DNA of 64,000 nucleotides from CAVTHK01 sp964552235 (lineage in GTDB: Bacteria > Spirochaetota > Spirochaetia > SZUA-6 > CAVTHK01). This document shows positions 43,699 through 52,038 of the stretch, piece by piece. A model generated the notes under the pieces. That model was not told the DNA's origin. It worked only from the letters and a program-made list of their open reading frames with translations, and did no database searches. The stretch's first letter is position 1. Each line of letters opens with the position of its first letter. The position numbers were made by a program, and so were the translations under genes. The stretch lies in assembly GCA_964552235.1 (NCBI GenBank), contig CAZKGO010000017.1, positions 1 to 64,000 on the forward strand, read 5' to 3'.

Positions 43699-43775
43699 GA
43701 CTTTTCTCTTTTTTTGTGGAGAAAATGGGAGACGAAGGCCGCGCCCAGCCTCCCTCGACACGGCTGCGGGGCGGC

Positions 43776-44426
43776 CTACCCCTCGCGGGGCCCCTGCTGG
43801 CTCCTCCGCAGGTCGTGGGAGAGCAGCGCCAGGCCCACTGCCAGGTTCTCGTGCCTGACCGAAATGCCCGCGGGCGCCACGATCGGCGTCGGGGCGAAGT
43901 TCCAGATCGCCCTGATGCCCAGGCCGATCACCGTGTCCGCCACGGCCTGGGCCGCCTCCCTGGGCACGGTGAGGATCGCGATCCCCACGTCCCGTCCGAG
44001 CAGGAACTGCGGCAGGGCGGCCACGTCCTGGACCGTGAACGCGGCGACCTGGGCCCCAATCCTGGACGGATCGCTGTCGAAGATGCCCGCGATCTCGAGC
44101 CCGTACTCGGCCAGCCCCGGATACCCGCAGAGGGCGCTGCCGAGCTTGCCCGCACCGATCAGCACCGCGGTGTTCCGGAGGTTGATGCCCAGGAACTCGC
44201 CGATCGCCTGGCGGAGGCCGGAAACGGAGTAGCCGGCCTTGGGTCTTCCGCGGTATCCGATCACCGAGACGTCCTTGCGCACCTGGGTATCGTGAACGCG
44301 GAAAAAACGCGAGAGGTAGCGCGAAGAGACCAGCTTCTTTCCCTCCGCCTCCAGATCTGAGAGGATCTGGTGGTAGTGAGGAATGCGGCGCAGGGTCTGC
44401 TCCGGGATGCTGTCCTTCGGTCTCAC
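43776..44426 (-). CDS. rex: Redox-sensing transcriptional repressor Rex
   Basis: A 216-residue Rex. The N-terminal winged helix (IPEQTLRRIPHYHQIL, RKDVSVIGYRGRPKAGYSV) binds DNA. The Rossmann domain has VLIGAGKLGSALCGY and GIFDSDPSRIG. It senses the NADH/NAD ratio and usually represses respiratory and fermentation genes at low oxygen. GTG 44426 is chosen because longer frames upstream add unrelated sequence and a -10 TACGCT ends 7 nt before it. It is divergent from ndh, a classical Rex target. Confidence 0.95.
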   Translation of the reverse strand: MRPKDSIPEQTLRRIPHYHQILSDLEAEGKKLVSSRYLSRFFRVHDTQVRKDVSVIGYRGRPKAGYSVSGLRQAIGEFLGINLRNTAVLIGAGKLGSALCGYPGLAEYGLEIAGIFDSDPSRIGAQVAAFTVQDVAALPQFLLGRDVGIAILTVPREAAQAVADTVIGLGIRAIWNFAPTPIVAPAGISVRHENLAVGLALLSHDLRRSQQGPREG

Positions 44427-44433
44427 GACACGA

Positions 44434-44495
44434 AGCGTAGGATATCGTGAACGAGCCGTCAATATCTCCAGCTGGTTTTTCGTGCCGCGTTCACG
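44434..44495. promoter_or_regulatory. rex promoter with Rex-like half-sites
   Basis: On the minus strand TTGACG (44462-44457), 17 nt and TACGCT (44439-44434), 7 nt before the GTG of rex. The spacer contains CGTGAACG (44446-44453), and its reverse complement CGTTCACG lies at 44488-44495. These match the GTGAAC/GTTCAC arms of Rex operators. Each is alone, so binding is only suggested. Confidence 0.45.
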
Positions 44496-44536
44496 GCCGG
44501 CAACCGACTCGCTTCCGTTCCTGCATTCACGAGTCC

Positions 44537-44566
44537 TTGACAATCTGACTTGCATCCTCGTAAATT
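44537..44566 (+). promoter_or_regulatory. Promoter of the ndh cluster
   Basis: TTGACA (44537-44542), an 18-nt spacer and TAAATT (44561-44566). A TTCACG half-site lies just upstream of it at about 44526. The leader to ATG 44689 is about 115 nt. Confidence 0.5.
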
Positions 44567-44688
44567 GAGGCTTCGAAGTCACGAAAGTGTGGGTCTGTCG
44601 GCCGATCTCACCTGCGGCGAGGCTGAACGCGGCTTCTCTGGTCTGTGCGGACGCCGCTTTCCCGCAATCACTGGCAAGGAGGACGTTC

Positions 44689-46698
44689 ATGGCCGGCCCC
44701 AAGCGGGTGCTTATCGTCGGCGGCGGCTACGCGGGAGTAGAGGCCGCCCACAAGCTGGAGAAGCGCACCAGAAAGGACGAACTCCAAATCACCCTCGTCG
44801 ACAAGAAGCCGTACCACACGCTCATGACCGAGCTCCACGAGGTGGCCGGCGGCCGCGTCGAAGCCGACGCGGTGCGGGTTCCCTTTGAAAGCCTCTTCCC
44901 CGACGGCAAGGTCAAGGTTGTTCTCGACCGCATCGAGAAGGTCGACTTCGGCGGCCGCATCGCCCGTTCGGCCGAGCGCGAGTACCCCTATGACTACATC
45001 GTACTCGCTTCCGGCGGCGAGCCCGAGACCTTCAACCTTCCCGGCGTCGCGGAGCATTCGTTCACCCTGTGGTCGATGGAAGACGCGGTGCGGCTGCGCG
45101 ACCATATCAAGGAGGTCTATCACCGCGCCTCCAAGGAAACCGAACCGAACAGGCGCCGATCGCTGCTCACCTTTGTCGTGGCAGGGGCGGGGTTCACGGG
45201 CGTGGAGGTTGTCGGGGAACTCATCGAGTGGCGGGCCAAGCTGTGCCGCCAGTTCGGCATCCCTCGCCAGGAGGTGCGCATCCTGCTCGTGGAGGCCCTG
45301 CCGAGCGTGCTGCCGATCCTGCCGCCCAAGCTGCAGGGGCGGGCCAGCCGCTACCTGCAGCGCCACGGCTGCGAGATCCTGCTGCGCAAGTCCATCGTCG
45401 AGTGCAAGCCCGGCGAGGTGAGTTTTGCCGACGGCGAGGTGCTCAGGAGCGAGACGGTCGTGTGGACCTGCGGCGTCCAGGGCAGCGAGTTCGGGGCGAA
45501 CCTCGACCTGACCAAGGGCCGCTGCACCAACCCGCACTGCGAGATCGCCAAGGCCAAGGGCACCTGCGGAGTGCGCGACTGCCAGTACGTGGCCCGCTAC
45601 GCCATCGAGACGCGCCACGTCAACGGCAAGAGGGGACGCCTGCTGGCCAACGACTATATGCAGTCGGTGGATTACGACAACGTCTACCTCGTCGGCGACA
45701 ACATGTACTACGTGGAGAACGGCGGCGCGGACTACAGGAGCTCCAGGCCGGTCCCGCAGATCGTCGAGACCGCCATCCAGAGCGCCGAGATCGCGGTGCA
45801 CAACATCCTCGCCGACGTCAGGGGCGAAGAGAAGAAGAAGTTCAAGAGCAACTACCACGGCCACATGGTCTCGATCGGCAGCCGCTACGCCGTCGCCCAC
45901 CTTGTCGGCGTCTCGCTGTGGGGCTTCCCCGCCATGGCGATGAAGCACCTGGTCAACATCCACTACCTATGGGGCGTCGGCGGCCTGAACACAGCCTGGA
46001 GCTACGTCCGCGACCAGTTCTTCGAGATCCCCGACCGCCGCTCGCTCATCGGCGGCTTCGCCTCGGCCAAGGCGGGGGCCTGGTGGCTCGTGCCCCTGCG
46101 CCTGTTCGTCGGCGCCAAGTGGCTGATCGAAGGCGTGACCAAGATCATCGACGGCTGGCTCGACCCCGCCAACATCAAGATCGTGGCGGTCGAGGGCGTG
46201 TCGGGCGCCACGGGGCAGTGGGCGGCGGAGGCGACGACGGCCGCCACGGGCGCCGCTGCCGAGGCGGTCACGGCGGCCACAGGCGCCGCTGCCGAGGCGG
46301 TGTCCGGGGCGACGGCCGCAGCGGGAGGCGCCTCGCAGTGGGCGACCCCGATCCTGGCCCAGCCGCTGGGCATCTACACGTGGTTCGTCGACAACGTCAT
46401 CAGCGTCGCCCCCTACCCGTTCCAGGCGGTGGTGGTGCTGGCCGAGGTGGCCATCGGGCTCGCCCTCATCGGCGGGCTGCTGACCTTCCCGGCGGCAGCG
46501 GCGTCGATCGCGCTGTGCGTCATGTTCACGATCTCGGCCATGGCCGGCTGGGAGATCCTGTGGTACTTTTTTGCCGCCATCGCCATCATGGGAGGCGCCG
46601 GCAGGACCCTGAGCCTCGACTACTGGGTGATGCCGTGGCTCAGGCACTGGTGGAGCCGCACCAGGATCGCGCGGCGCACGCACCTGTACGTCGACTGA
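44689..46698 (+). CDS. ndh: NDH-2 type NADH:quinone oxidoreductase fused to a DoxX-like membrane domain
   Basis: A 669-residue protein. Residues 1-430 are NDH-2 with FAD site IVGGGYAGVEAA and NAD site VVAGAGFTGVEVV; YLVGDNMYYV closes the FAD domain. A four-Cys insert, Cys279-x4-Cys284 and Cys293-x4-Cys298, lies inside it. Hydrophobic segments from about residue 420 lead to an Ala/Thr linker of two 33-nt repeats and a DoxX-like membrane bundle to the C-terminus. It reduces quinone with NADH without proton pumping. AAGGAGG lies 7 nt before ATG 44689. It heads the cluster with the polyprenyl synthase and apbE and is probably repressed by Rex. Confidence 0.9.
   Translation: MAGPKRVLIVGGGYAGVEAAHKLEKRTRKDELQITLVDKKPYHTLMTELHEVAGGRVEADAVRVPFESLFPDGKVKVVLDRIEKVDFGGRIARSAEREYPYDYIVLASGGEPETFNLPGVAEHSFTLWSMEDAVRLRDHIKEVYHRASKETEPNRRRSLLTFVVAGAGFTGVEVVGELIEWRAKLCRQFGIPRQEVRILLVEALPSVLPILPPKLQGRASRYLQRHGCEILLRKSIVECKPGEVSFADGEVLRSETVVWTCGVQGSEFGANLDLTKGRCTNPHCEIAKAKGTCGVRDCQYVARYAIETRHVNGKRGRLLANDYMQSVDYDNVYLVGDNMYYVENGGADYRSSRPVPQIVETAIQSAEIAVHNILADVRGEEKKKFKSNYHGHMVSIGSRYAVAHLVGVSLWGFPAMAMKHLVNIHYLWGVGGLNTAWSYVRDQFFEIPDRRSLIGGFASAKAGAWWLVPLRLFVGAKWLIEGVTKIIDGWLDPANIKIVAVEGVSGATGQWAAEATTAATGAAAEAVTAATGAAAEAVSGATAAAGGASQWATPILAQPLGIYTWFVDNVISVAPYPFQAVVVLAEVAIGLALIGGLLTFPAAAASIALCVMFTISAMAGWEILWYFFAAIAIMGGAGRTLSLDYWVMPWLRHWWSRTRIARRTHLYVD
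46237..46302 (+). repeat. Two tandem 33-nt repeats in the ndh linker
   Basis: Unit 46237-46269 is repeated at 46270-46302 with three base differences. It encodes the alternating Ala/Thr/Gly linker between the NDH-2 domain and the membrane domain. Copy number may vary between strains. Confidence 0.8.
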
Positions 46699-46702
46699 AG
46701 GG

Positions 46703-47668
46703 ATGGGCGGCAGCTTCTGGGACAGCTACTCGTCGCTGCATTCGGCCATCGGGCGCACGCGCGCGCTGCTGGCCGAGAGCGGCCGCGGTGTGCCCGGCCG
46801 ACTGGCGTCGGCGGTGGAGGAGATGCTGGCCGAGGGCGGCAAGCTGCTGCGCCCGGGCTTCGTGATCCTGGCCGGGCGCTTCGGCCGCTGCGACCAGGAG
46901 CGCCTCTGCCGGCTGGCGACGGGCGTCGAGCTGTTCCACATCGCCACTCTCATCCACGACGACATCGTCGACGGCGCAGGCGAGCGGCGGGGCAGGCCGT
47001 CGGTTCCCGCCCGGCTGGGGGCGCGCGACGCCGTGCTGGCAGGCGACTGGCTCCTGGCCCGCAGCTTTTCCCTCATGGCTGCCTACGCGAGCCTGCCCAC
47101 GGCCCAGGCCTTTGCCAGGAGCGCAGCCCGCATCTGCGCCGCAGAGGTGCGCGAGGTGGCGGCGGAGCACAGCCTCGCGGCCCAGGTGATCGACTACTTC
47201 CGAAGGATCGACGGCAAGACGGCGGCCCTGTTCTCGGCCAGCTTCCGCCTGGGGGCCATGGAGAGCGGCTGCCCGGCGCAGCTGTGCGAGCAGCTGGCGC
47301 GCGTCGGCCGCTACCTGGGCATGTCCTTTCAGATCGTCGACGACATCCTCGACGTCGAGGGCGACGAGCGGCGGCTCGGCAAGCCCGTGGGCCAGGACCT
47401 CAGGCACGGCATCTACACCCTTCCGGTGGTCTACGGCCTGCAGTCGCCGGCGCGGGGGGAGCTCGAGCGCCTGCTGCTGACCATCGGCAGCGGCTCGATG
47501 GAGCGCGTCCTTGCCCTGCTGCGCGACAGCCGCTCGCTGGAGCGCGCGCGGCAGACGGCCCGCCGCTACAGCGAGCGGGCGCTGCGCCTGGTCGAGGGCC
47601 TGCCCGACGTCTCGGAACGCTCGATCCTCGTCGACGCGGTCAGCCGCCTCACGGAGCGCGCGGCCTGA
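46703..47668 (+). CDS. Polyprenyl diphosphate synthase
   Basis: A 321-residue trans-isoprenyl diphosphate synthase. First Asp-rich motif LIHDDIVDGAGERRGRPSV and second FQIVDDILD, with GKLLRPGF near the start and GKPVGQDLRHGIYTLPVV after it. It elongates allylic diphosphates, most likely making the side chain of the membrane quinone used by the adjacent NDH-2. The gene starts 4 nt after ndh and its stop overlaps apbE (TGATG), so the three genes are one operon. Confidence 0.92.
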   Translation: MGGSFWDSYSSLHSAIGRTRALLAESGRGVPGRLASAVEEMLAEGGKLLRPGFVILAGRFGRCDQERLCRLATGVELFHIATLIHDDIVDGAGERRGRPSVPARLGARDAVLAGDWLLARSFSLMAAYASLPTAQAFARSAARICAAEVREVAAEHSLAAQVIDYFRRIDGKTAALFSASFRLGAMESGCPAQLCEQLARVGRYLGMSFQIVDDILDVEGDERRLGKPVGQDLRHGIYTLPVVYGLQSPARGELERLLLTIGSGSMERVLALLRDSRSLERARQTARRYSERALRLVEGLPDVSERSILVDAVSRLTERAA

Positions 47669-48711
47669 TGGGCGCGCCGCTGCGGCGTGCGGCCCCGGCG
47701 ATCGCCCTCGCGGCAGCGGCGGCCGCCCTGCTGTCCTGCGGCCCGCCGCCGCCCCTCAGCCGATCGGAGCCCTGGCTGGGCACCTCGTGCACGATCACCG
47801 TTTACGACAGATCCGGGCGAGGGCTGCTCGAAAAGGCGTTCGCCCGCATCGCCGGGATCGACGCGCGCATGGGTCTCGACCGGTCCGGCAGCGAGGTCGA
47901 CGCGATCAACGCGGCCGCCGGCGGGGCGGCCGTCAGGGTCTCGCCCGACACCCTCGAGGTGATCGCGTCTTCGGTGCGCACATCGCGGCTGACCGGAGGC
48001 GCGTTCGACGTGTCGGTCGGACCGCTGGTGGAGCTGTGGGGCATCGGCCGGGGGCCGGGCCGCGTGCCGTCGCCGCCCGAGATCGCCCGCGCTCGGGCGC
48101 TCTGCGGCTACGAGCGGATCGAGCTCGATCCCGGCTCATCGACCGTCCGCCTGAGGGACACGGGCATGAGGCTGGACCTCGGCGGGATCGCCAAGGGCCA
48201 CGCCGGCGACGAAGCGGCCGCCGTGCTCGCCGCCGGCGGGGCGAAGAGCGCGATCGTGGACCTGGGCGGCAACATCGTCGCCCTCGGCTCGCGGCCCAAC
48301 GGCGGCAGGTGGCGCATCGGGGTCCAGGATCCGCAGAAGTCCCGCGGGGAGTACCTGGGAATCGTCGAGGTCACCGACAGAGCCGTCGTGACCTCGGGCG
48401 TCTACGAGCGCTACTTCGAGAAGGACGGCGTCCGCTACCACCACATCCTCGACCCCGCCACGGGCGCTCCCGCCCGCAGCGGCCTCCTCGGGGTGTCGAT
48501 CGTGGCGCGCCGCTCTACGGAGGCGGACGCCCTGTCTACGGGGGTCTTCGTCCTCGGTCTGGAACGCGGCCTGGCCCTCGTCGAAAGCCTCCCTGGCGTC
48601 GAGGCGGTGTTCGTCACCGAAGACCGCAAAGTGATCGCCAGCTCGGGGCTCGCTCCGTCGTTCCGCCTCACCTCGCCCGCCTACACGCTGGTCGAGACGC
48701 CCCCCCGCTGA
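47668..48711 (+). CDS. apbE: FAD:protein FMN transferase, lipoprotein
   Basis: A 347-residue ApbE-family flavin transferase. The leader ends LLSC (Cys24), so it is lipid-anchored. Family motifs are FDVSVGPLVELWGIG, LRLDLGGIAKGHAGD-type (here MRLDLGGIAKGHAGDEA), VDLGGNIVALG, AVVTSGVYERYF and HHILDPATGAPA. It attaches FMN to Thr of Nqr or Rnf subunits or other exported flavoproteins. No nqr/rnf genes lie in the window, so its substrate is elsewhere. It starts at ATG 47668 within the stop of the polyprenyl synthase gene. Confidence 0.93.
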   Translation: MGAPLRRAAPAIALAAAAAALLSCGPPPPLSRSEPWLGTSCTITVYDRSGRGLLEKAFARIAGIDARMGLDRSGSEVDAINAAAGGAAVRVSPDTLEVIASSVRTSRLTGGAFDVSVGPLVELWGIGRGPGRVPSPPEIARARALCGYERIELDPGSSTVRLRDTGMRLDLGGIAKGHAGDEAAAVLAAGGAKSAIVDLGGNIVALGSRPNGGRWRIGVQDPQKSRGEYLGIVEVTDRAVVTSGVYERYFEKDGVRYHHILDPATGAPARSGLLGVSIVARRSTEADALSTGVFVLGLERGLALVESLPGVEAVFVTEDRKVIASSGLAPSFRLTSPAYTLVETPPR

Positions 48712-48754
48712 TCCGTCCTCGATGCGCCGCCTCGCTCCGTGCTACGCTGCCCGC

Positions 48755-49831
48755 GTGGCGACGGTCCTGCGCTTCACGACGAATCCCGGTCTCGAGGACA
48801 TCGTGGAGAGCGAGCTGCGCGGCCGCCTGCGCAACGCGGGTCTGGAGCCTCCCTCCTGCGAACGCAAGCCCTTCGGTCTCGCCGGGCACCTGCTTGCGGA
48901 GATCCCGCACCCCGTGGAGCCGCTGCTGCCCGTGCTCAGGTCGCTGCGGTCGGTCGGCCACGTGGTCGAGCACCGCGCCTGGTTCCCGCTGCCGGACCGG
49001 GCGCCCCTCGAGGCGCTGGCCGAGCGCCTGCGGGGCATCGAGATCCCCGAACTGGCCCGCGCGGCGAGCTTCCGCGTGACCACGGTGCGGGTCGGCGAGC
49101 ACGAGTTCAGCACCATCGACGTGCAGCGGGCAGCCGGGGCCGTTCTGCTCGAGCGCTCGGCCGTGCCGGTGGACCTGCGCGGCTACGACCTCAACGTGCG
49201 CGTGGACGTGATCGGCAGCCTGTGCCTCGTCGGCGTGCAGCTCACCGACGAGCGGCTCGACAAGCGGCACGAGAAGATCTACCAGCCGCGCGTGACCCTG
49301 CGGCCGACTGTGGCCTTTGCCATGCTCACTCTCTGCGGGCTGCGGCCCGGGCGCGGTCGCATCCTCGACCCGTTCTGCGGATCGGGCAACATCCTGCTGG
49401 AGGCCGGCGGCGTGCTGCCGGGCTACGAGCTGCACGGCTGCGACTACAACCCGCAGGCGGCGGCCGGGGCGGCGGAGAACCTGCGCGCCGCCGGGCTCGA
49501 GGGCCGATCGACGGTGCGCTGTCTGGACGCGCGCGAGCTCGCCGGCGCCTACGACGCAGGCTCGATCGACGCGATCATCACCGATCCTCCCTACGGCGTG
49601 CGCATGGGCCGAAACGTGAACTTCCACGGCCTCTACATCCGCTTCCTGGAGGCGGCGTGGACCGTCCTGGCGCCCCGAGGGCGCCTCGTGATCCTCGTGG
49701 GAAGGCAGCGCGCCGCCTTTAACCGCGTGGTGCGCCAGTTCGGCGGCTTTCGCGTGCTGCACGTGCGCATCGTGGAGACCAGCGGGGTCTACCCCGCCCT
49801 GTTCGTGCTGGAGCGCGTGGAGCGGCCCTGA
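48755..49831 (+). CDS. THUMP-domain RNA guanine-N2 methyltransferase
   Basis: A 358-residue protein. An N-terminal ferredoxin-like/THUMP region (RFTTNPGLEDIVESELRGR) is followed by a Rossmann methyltransferase with ILDPFCGSGNILLEA and catalytic TDPPYGVRMG. This combination is typical of the TrmG10/Trm14/RlmL-like m2G enzymes, methylating tRNA or 23S rRNA. The target cannot be resolved. I chose GTG 48755, where a -10 TACGCT ends 6 nt upstream and the product begins as family members do; ATG 48722 would add 11 residues. Confidence 0.85.
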   Translation: MATVLRFTTNPGLEDIVESELRGRLRNAGLEPPSCERKPFGLAGHLLAEIPHPVEPLLPVLRSLRSVGHVVEHRAWFPLPDRAPLEALAERLRGIEIPELARAASFRVTTVRVGEHEFSTIDVQRAAGAVLLERSAVPVDLRGYDLNVRVDVIGSLCLVGVQLTDERLDKRHEKIYQPRVTLRPTVAFAMLTLCGLRPGRGRILDPFCGSGNILLEAGGVLPGYELHGCDYNPQAAAGAAENLRAAGLEGRSTVRCLDARELAGAYDAGSIDAIITDPPYGVRMGRNVNFHGLYIRFLEAAWTVLAPRGRLVILVGRQRAAFNRVVRQFGGFRVLHVRIVETSGVYPALFVLERVERP

Positions 49832-49856
49832 GCCCGCAGCCGCCTGCGGCGCCCAG

Positions 49857-49886
49857 TTGCCGCTCGTCGGGCCCGCTGCGTATCTT
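49857..49886 (+). promoter_or_regulatory. Promoter of tpx
   Basis: TTGCCG (49857-49862), an 18-nt spacer and TATCTT (49881-49886). The leader then carries AGGAG before ATG 49915, so this gene is not leaderless. Confidence 0.5.
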
Positions 49887-49914
49887 TCGGCGAAACACAG
49901 CACAGGAGCAAGTC

Positions 49915-50418
49915 ATGGCCAGCGTCACGCACAAGGGCAGCCCGATGAAGACCAGCGGCGATCTGCCGAAGGTCGGAAGCAGGGCGCCCGATTTCCTCTT
50001 GACCACCGGAGATCTCAAGGACGTCACGCTCCGGGACTTCGCCGGCAAGAAGAAGGTCCTGAACATCGTCCACAGCCTGGACACCGGTACCTGCGCCGCC
50101 TCCGCCCGCAGGTTCAACCAGGAGGCTTCGAGGCTCGGGAACACCGTCGTGCTCACCGTCAGCAACGACCTTCCCTTTGCCCAGAAGCGCTTCTGCGAGG
50201 CCGAAGGGATCAAGAACGTTGTCCCGCTGTCGCAGATGCGAAACCGCGACTTCGGCCGCGACTACGGCGTCGCCGTCGTCGAAGGCCTGCTCACGGGCCT
50301 GCTCACGCGGGCGATCGTGATCCTGGACGAGCACGACAAGGTCGTCTACACGGAGTTGGTGGCCGACACGAGCCGGGAGCCTAACTACGAGGCGGCGCTC
50401 AAGGCGCTCGAGGGCTGA
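49915..50418 (+). CDS. tpx: Thiol peroxidase
   Basis: A 167-residue Tpx-type peroxiredoxin. The peroxidatic Cys60 lies in SLDTGTCAASARRFN (family TxxC) and the resolving Cys94 in FAQKRFCEAEGI. The N-terminal GSRAPDFLLTTGDL and the C-terminal TRAIVILDEHDKVVYTELV are typical. It reduces hydroperoxides with thioredoxin. ATG 49915 is preceded by AGGAG. It is the only oxidative-stress gene seen in the window. It lies between an RNA methyltransferase and nadB without an obvious link. Confidence 0.95.
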   Translation: MASVTHKGSPMKTSGDLPKVGSRAPDFLLTTGDLKDVTLRDFAGKKKVLNIVHSLDTGTCAASARRFNQEASRLGNTVVLTVSNDLPFAQKRFCEAEGIKNVVPLSQMRNRDFGRDYGVAVVEGLLTGLLTRAIVILDEHDKVVYTELVADTSREPNYEAALKALEG

Positions 50419-50445
50419 GCCGCCCGGTCGTCCCCCGGCCGCGGC

Positions 50446-52038
50446 TCACTCGATGTAGTGGCATCCGCGGGACGTCCTGTTGGCCAGGGCCGCCCGCACG
50501 ATCAGCTCGGCGGTGAGCACGCCGTTGCGCAGCTCGATGATGCCCCGCGTGAGCTTCGCCTCCCGGTAGAACTGCTCGATGCGGTGGGCCAGGTAGTTGA
50601 GGTCCGCGAGGGCCCGCTGCAGGCGCTTGCGGGTGCGGATGATCCCCGCGTAGTTCCACATCGTCGACTGTATGGTGCGGAAGTCCTGGTTCTCGAGGAT
50701 CGGGTCGAAGACCTCCTCTTCGCTCGGATAGACCCACCCGGGGATGGCCGCGGCCAGGCGCGGCTCCAGCCGGCCGCCGCCAGCGCGCTCGCCGATCCGC
50801 ACCCCCCAGTACAGCCCCTCCAGCAGCGAAACCGAGGCGAGGCGGTTGGCGCCCTGCACGCCGGTGCACGCGCATTCGCCGGCGGCGTACAGGCCCGGGA
50901 CCGAGGTGCGGCCGTCGAGGTCGACCTTGATCCCGCCGCAAAAGTAGTGCGCCGCAGGCACGACCGGGATCGGCTCCCTGCGGATGTCGATGCCGAGCTC
51001 CAGGCAGGTGGAAAAGATGACGGGAAAGCGCTCCTCGAGCGTGAGGCCTCTGATCGTGCGCGCGTCGAGCCAGACGAACTCGGTGTTCTCGCTCTCCATC
51101 TCGGCGTAGATCGCCCTCGCCACCTTGTCGCGGCTCGCCAGGTCCTTTTCCTCGGGGGCGTAGCGGTCCATGAAGAACTCGCCCTTGCGGTTGGCCAGCC
51201 GCGCCCCCTCTCCGCGCAGCGACTCGGAGATGAGGAACCGCTTGCGGTCGCGATGGTAGAGGATCGTCGGGTGGAACTGGATGTACTCGGCGTTGATCAC
51301 CTCGGCGCCGATGCGGTGCGCCATGGCCACCCCGTCGCCCGTCGCCCCCTCCGGGTTCGACGTGTGCAGAAAGAGGTTGCCGACCCCGCCGGTGGCGAGC
51401 ACCACCTCCGGCGCGAGGAACACCTTGACCGAAGCGGTGGCGTTCTCCAGCACGTAGACTCCGATCACGCGCGTCTGCCGGTACTTCTCCTGCGGATCGG
51501 TGGAGTTGTGCGTGTTGGTGATGAGGTCGATGGCCGTGTGGCCCGTGCAGCAGGTGAGGCCGCGGACTCCCTCGAGGTAGCGCACGAGGGCCGTCTCGAT
51601 CGCGTCGCCGGTGTGATCCATCGCATGGTAGATGCGGCGCATCGAGTGGGCCGCCTCCATGGTCAGATCGATCGAGCCGTCGCTGCCCCGCGTAAAGGGC
51701 ACGCCGACCTTTTCGGCGAGAAAGCGGTCGACGAGGGCGGGACCCTCGGCGGCGAGCAGGCGCACCGCCTCGATGGAGTTCATCTGGTCGCCGGCTTCCA
51801 TGATGTCGGAGGCCAGCAGCTCGGGCGAGTCGTTCTCTCCCCGTCCGACGATGCCGCCCTGGGCCCACTGCGTGTTGGCGTCGGCGAGGGTGTCCGCCTT
51901 GGAGAGCACCGCCACCGAGAGCCCGCGTTCGGCGGCCGTGATCGCCGTGGCGAGCCCGGCGATGCCGCTGCCGATTACGATGAGATCGAACTGCCGGCCC
52001 TCCGCCGGCCCGCCGCCCTGCCTCGCGGTCTCGCTCAC
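50446..52038 (-). CDS. nadB: L-aspartate oxidase
   Basis: A 530-residue flavoprotein of the succinate dehydrogenase/fumarate reductase family. It oxidises aspartate to iminoaspartate, the first step of NAD synthesis. FAD motif LIVIGSGIAGLATAI, then NTQWAQGG, AEYIQFHPT, and the conserved GLYAAGECACTGVQGANRL near the second half; HYFCGGIKVDLDGRT supplies substrate-binding residues. GTG 52038 overlaps the nadC stop by 4 nt, so translation is coupled. Iminoaspartate is passed to NadA encoded from the opposite strand. Confidence 0.96.
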   Translation of the reverse strand: MSETARQGGGPAEGRQFDLIVIGSGIAGLATAITAAERGLSVAVLSKADTLADANTQWAQGGIVGRGENDSPELLASDIMEAGDQMNSIEAVRLLAAEGPALVDRFLAEKVGVPFTRGSDGSIDLTMEAAHSMRRIYHAMDHTGDAIETALVRYLEGVRGLTCCTGHTAIDLITNTHNSTDPQEKYRQTRVIGVYVLENATASVKVFLAPEVVLATGGVGNLFLHTSNPEGATGDGVAMAHRIGAEVINAEYIQFHPTILYHRDRKRFLISESLRGEGARLANRKGEFFMDRYAPEEKDLASRDKVARAIYAEMESENTEFVWLDARTIRGLTLEERFPVIFSTCLELGIDIRREPIPVVPAAHYFCGGIKVDLDGRTSVPGLYAAGECACTGVQGANRLASVSLLEGLYWGVRIGERAGGGRLEPRLAAAIPGWVYPSEEEVFDPILENQDFRTIQSTMWNYAGIIRTRKRLQRALADLNYLAHRIEQFYREAKLTRGIIELRNGVLTAELIVRAALANRTSRGCHYIE

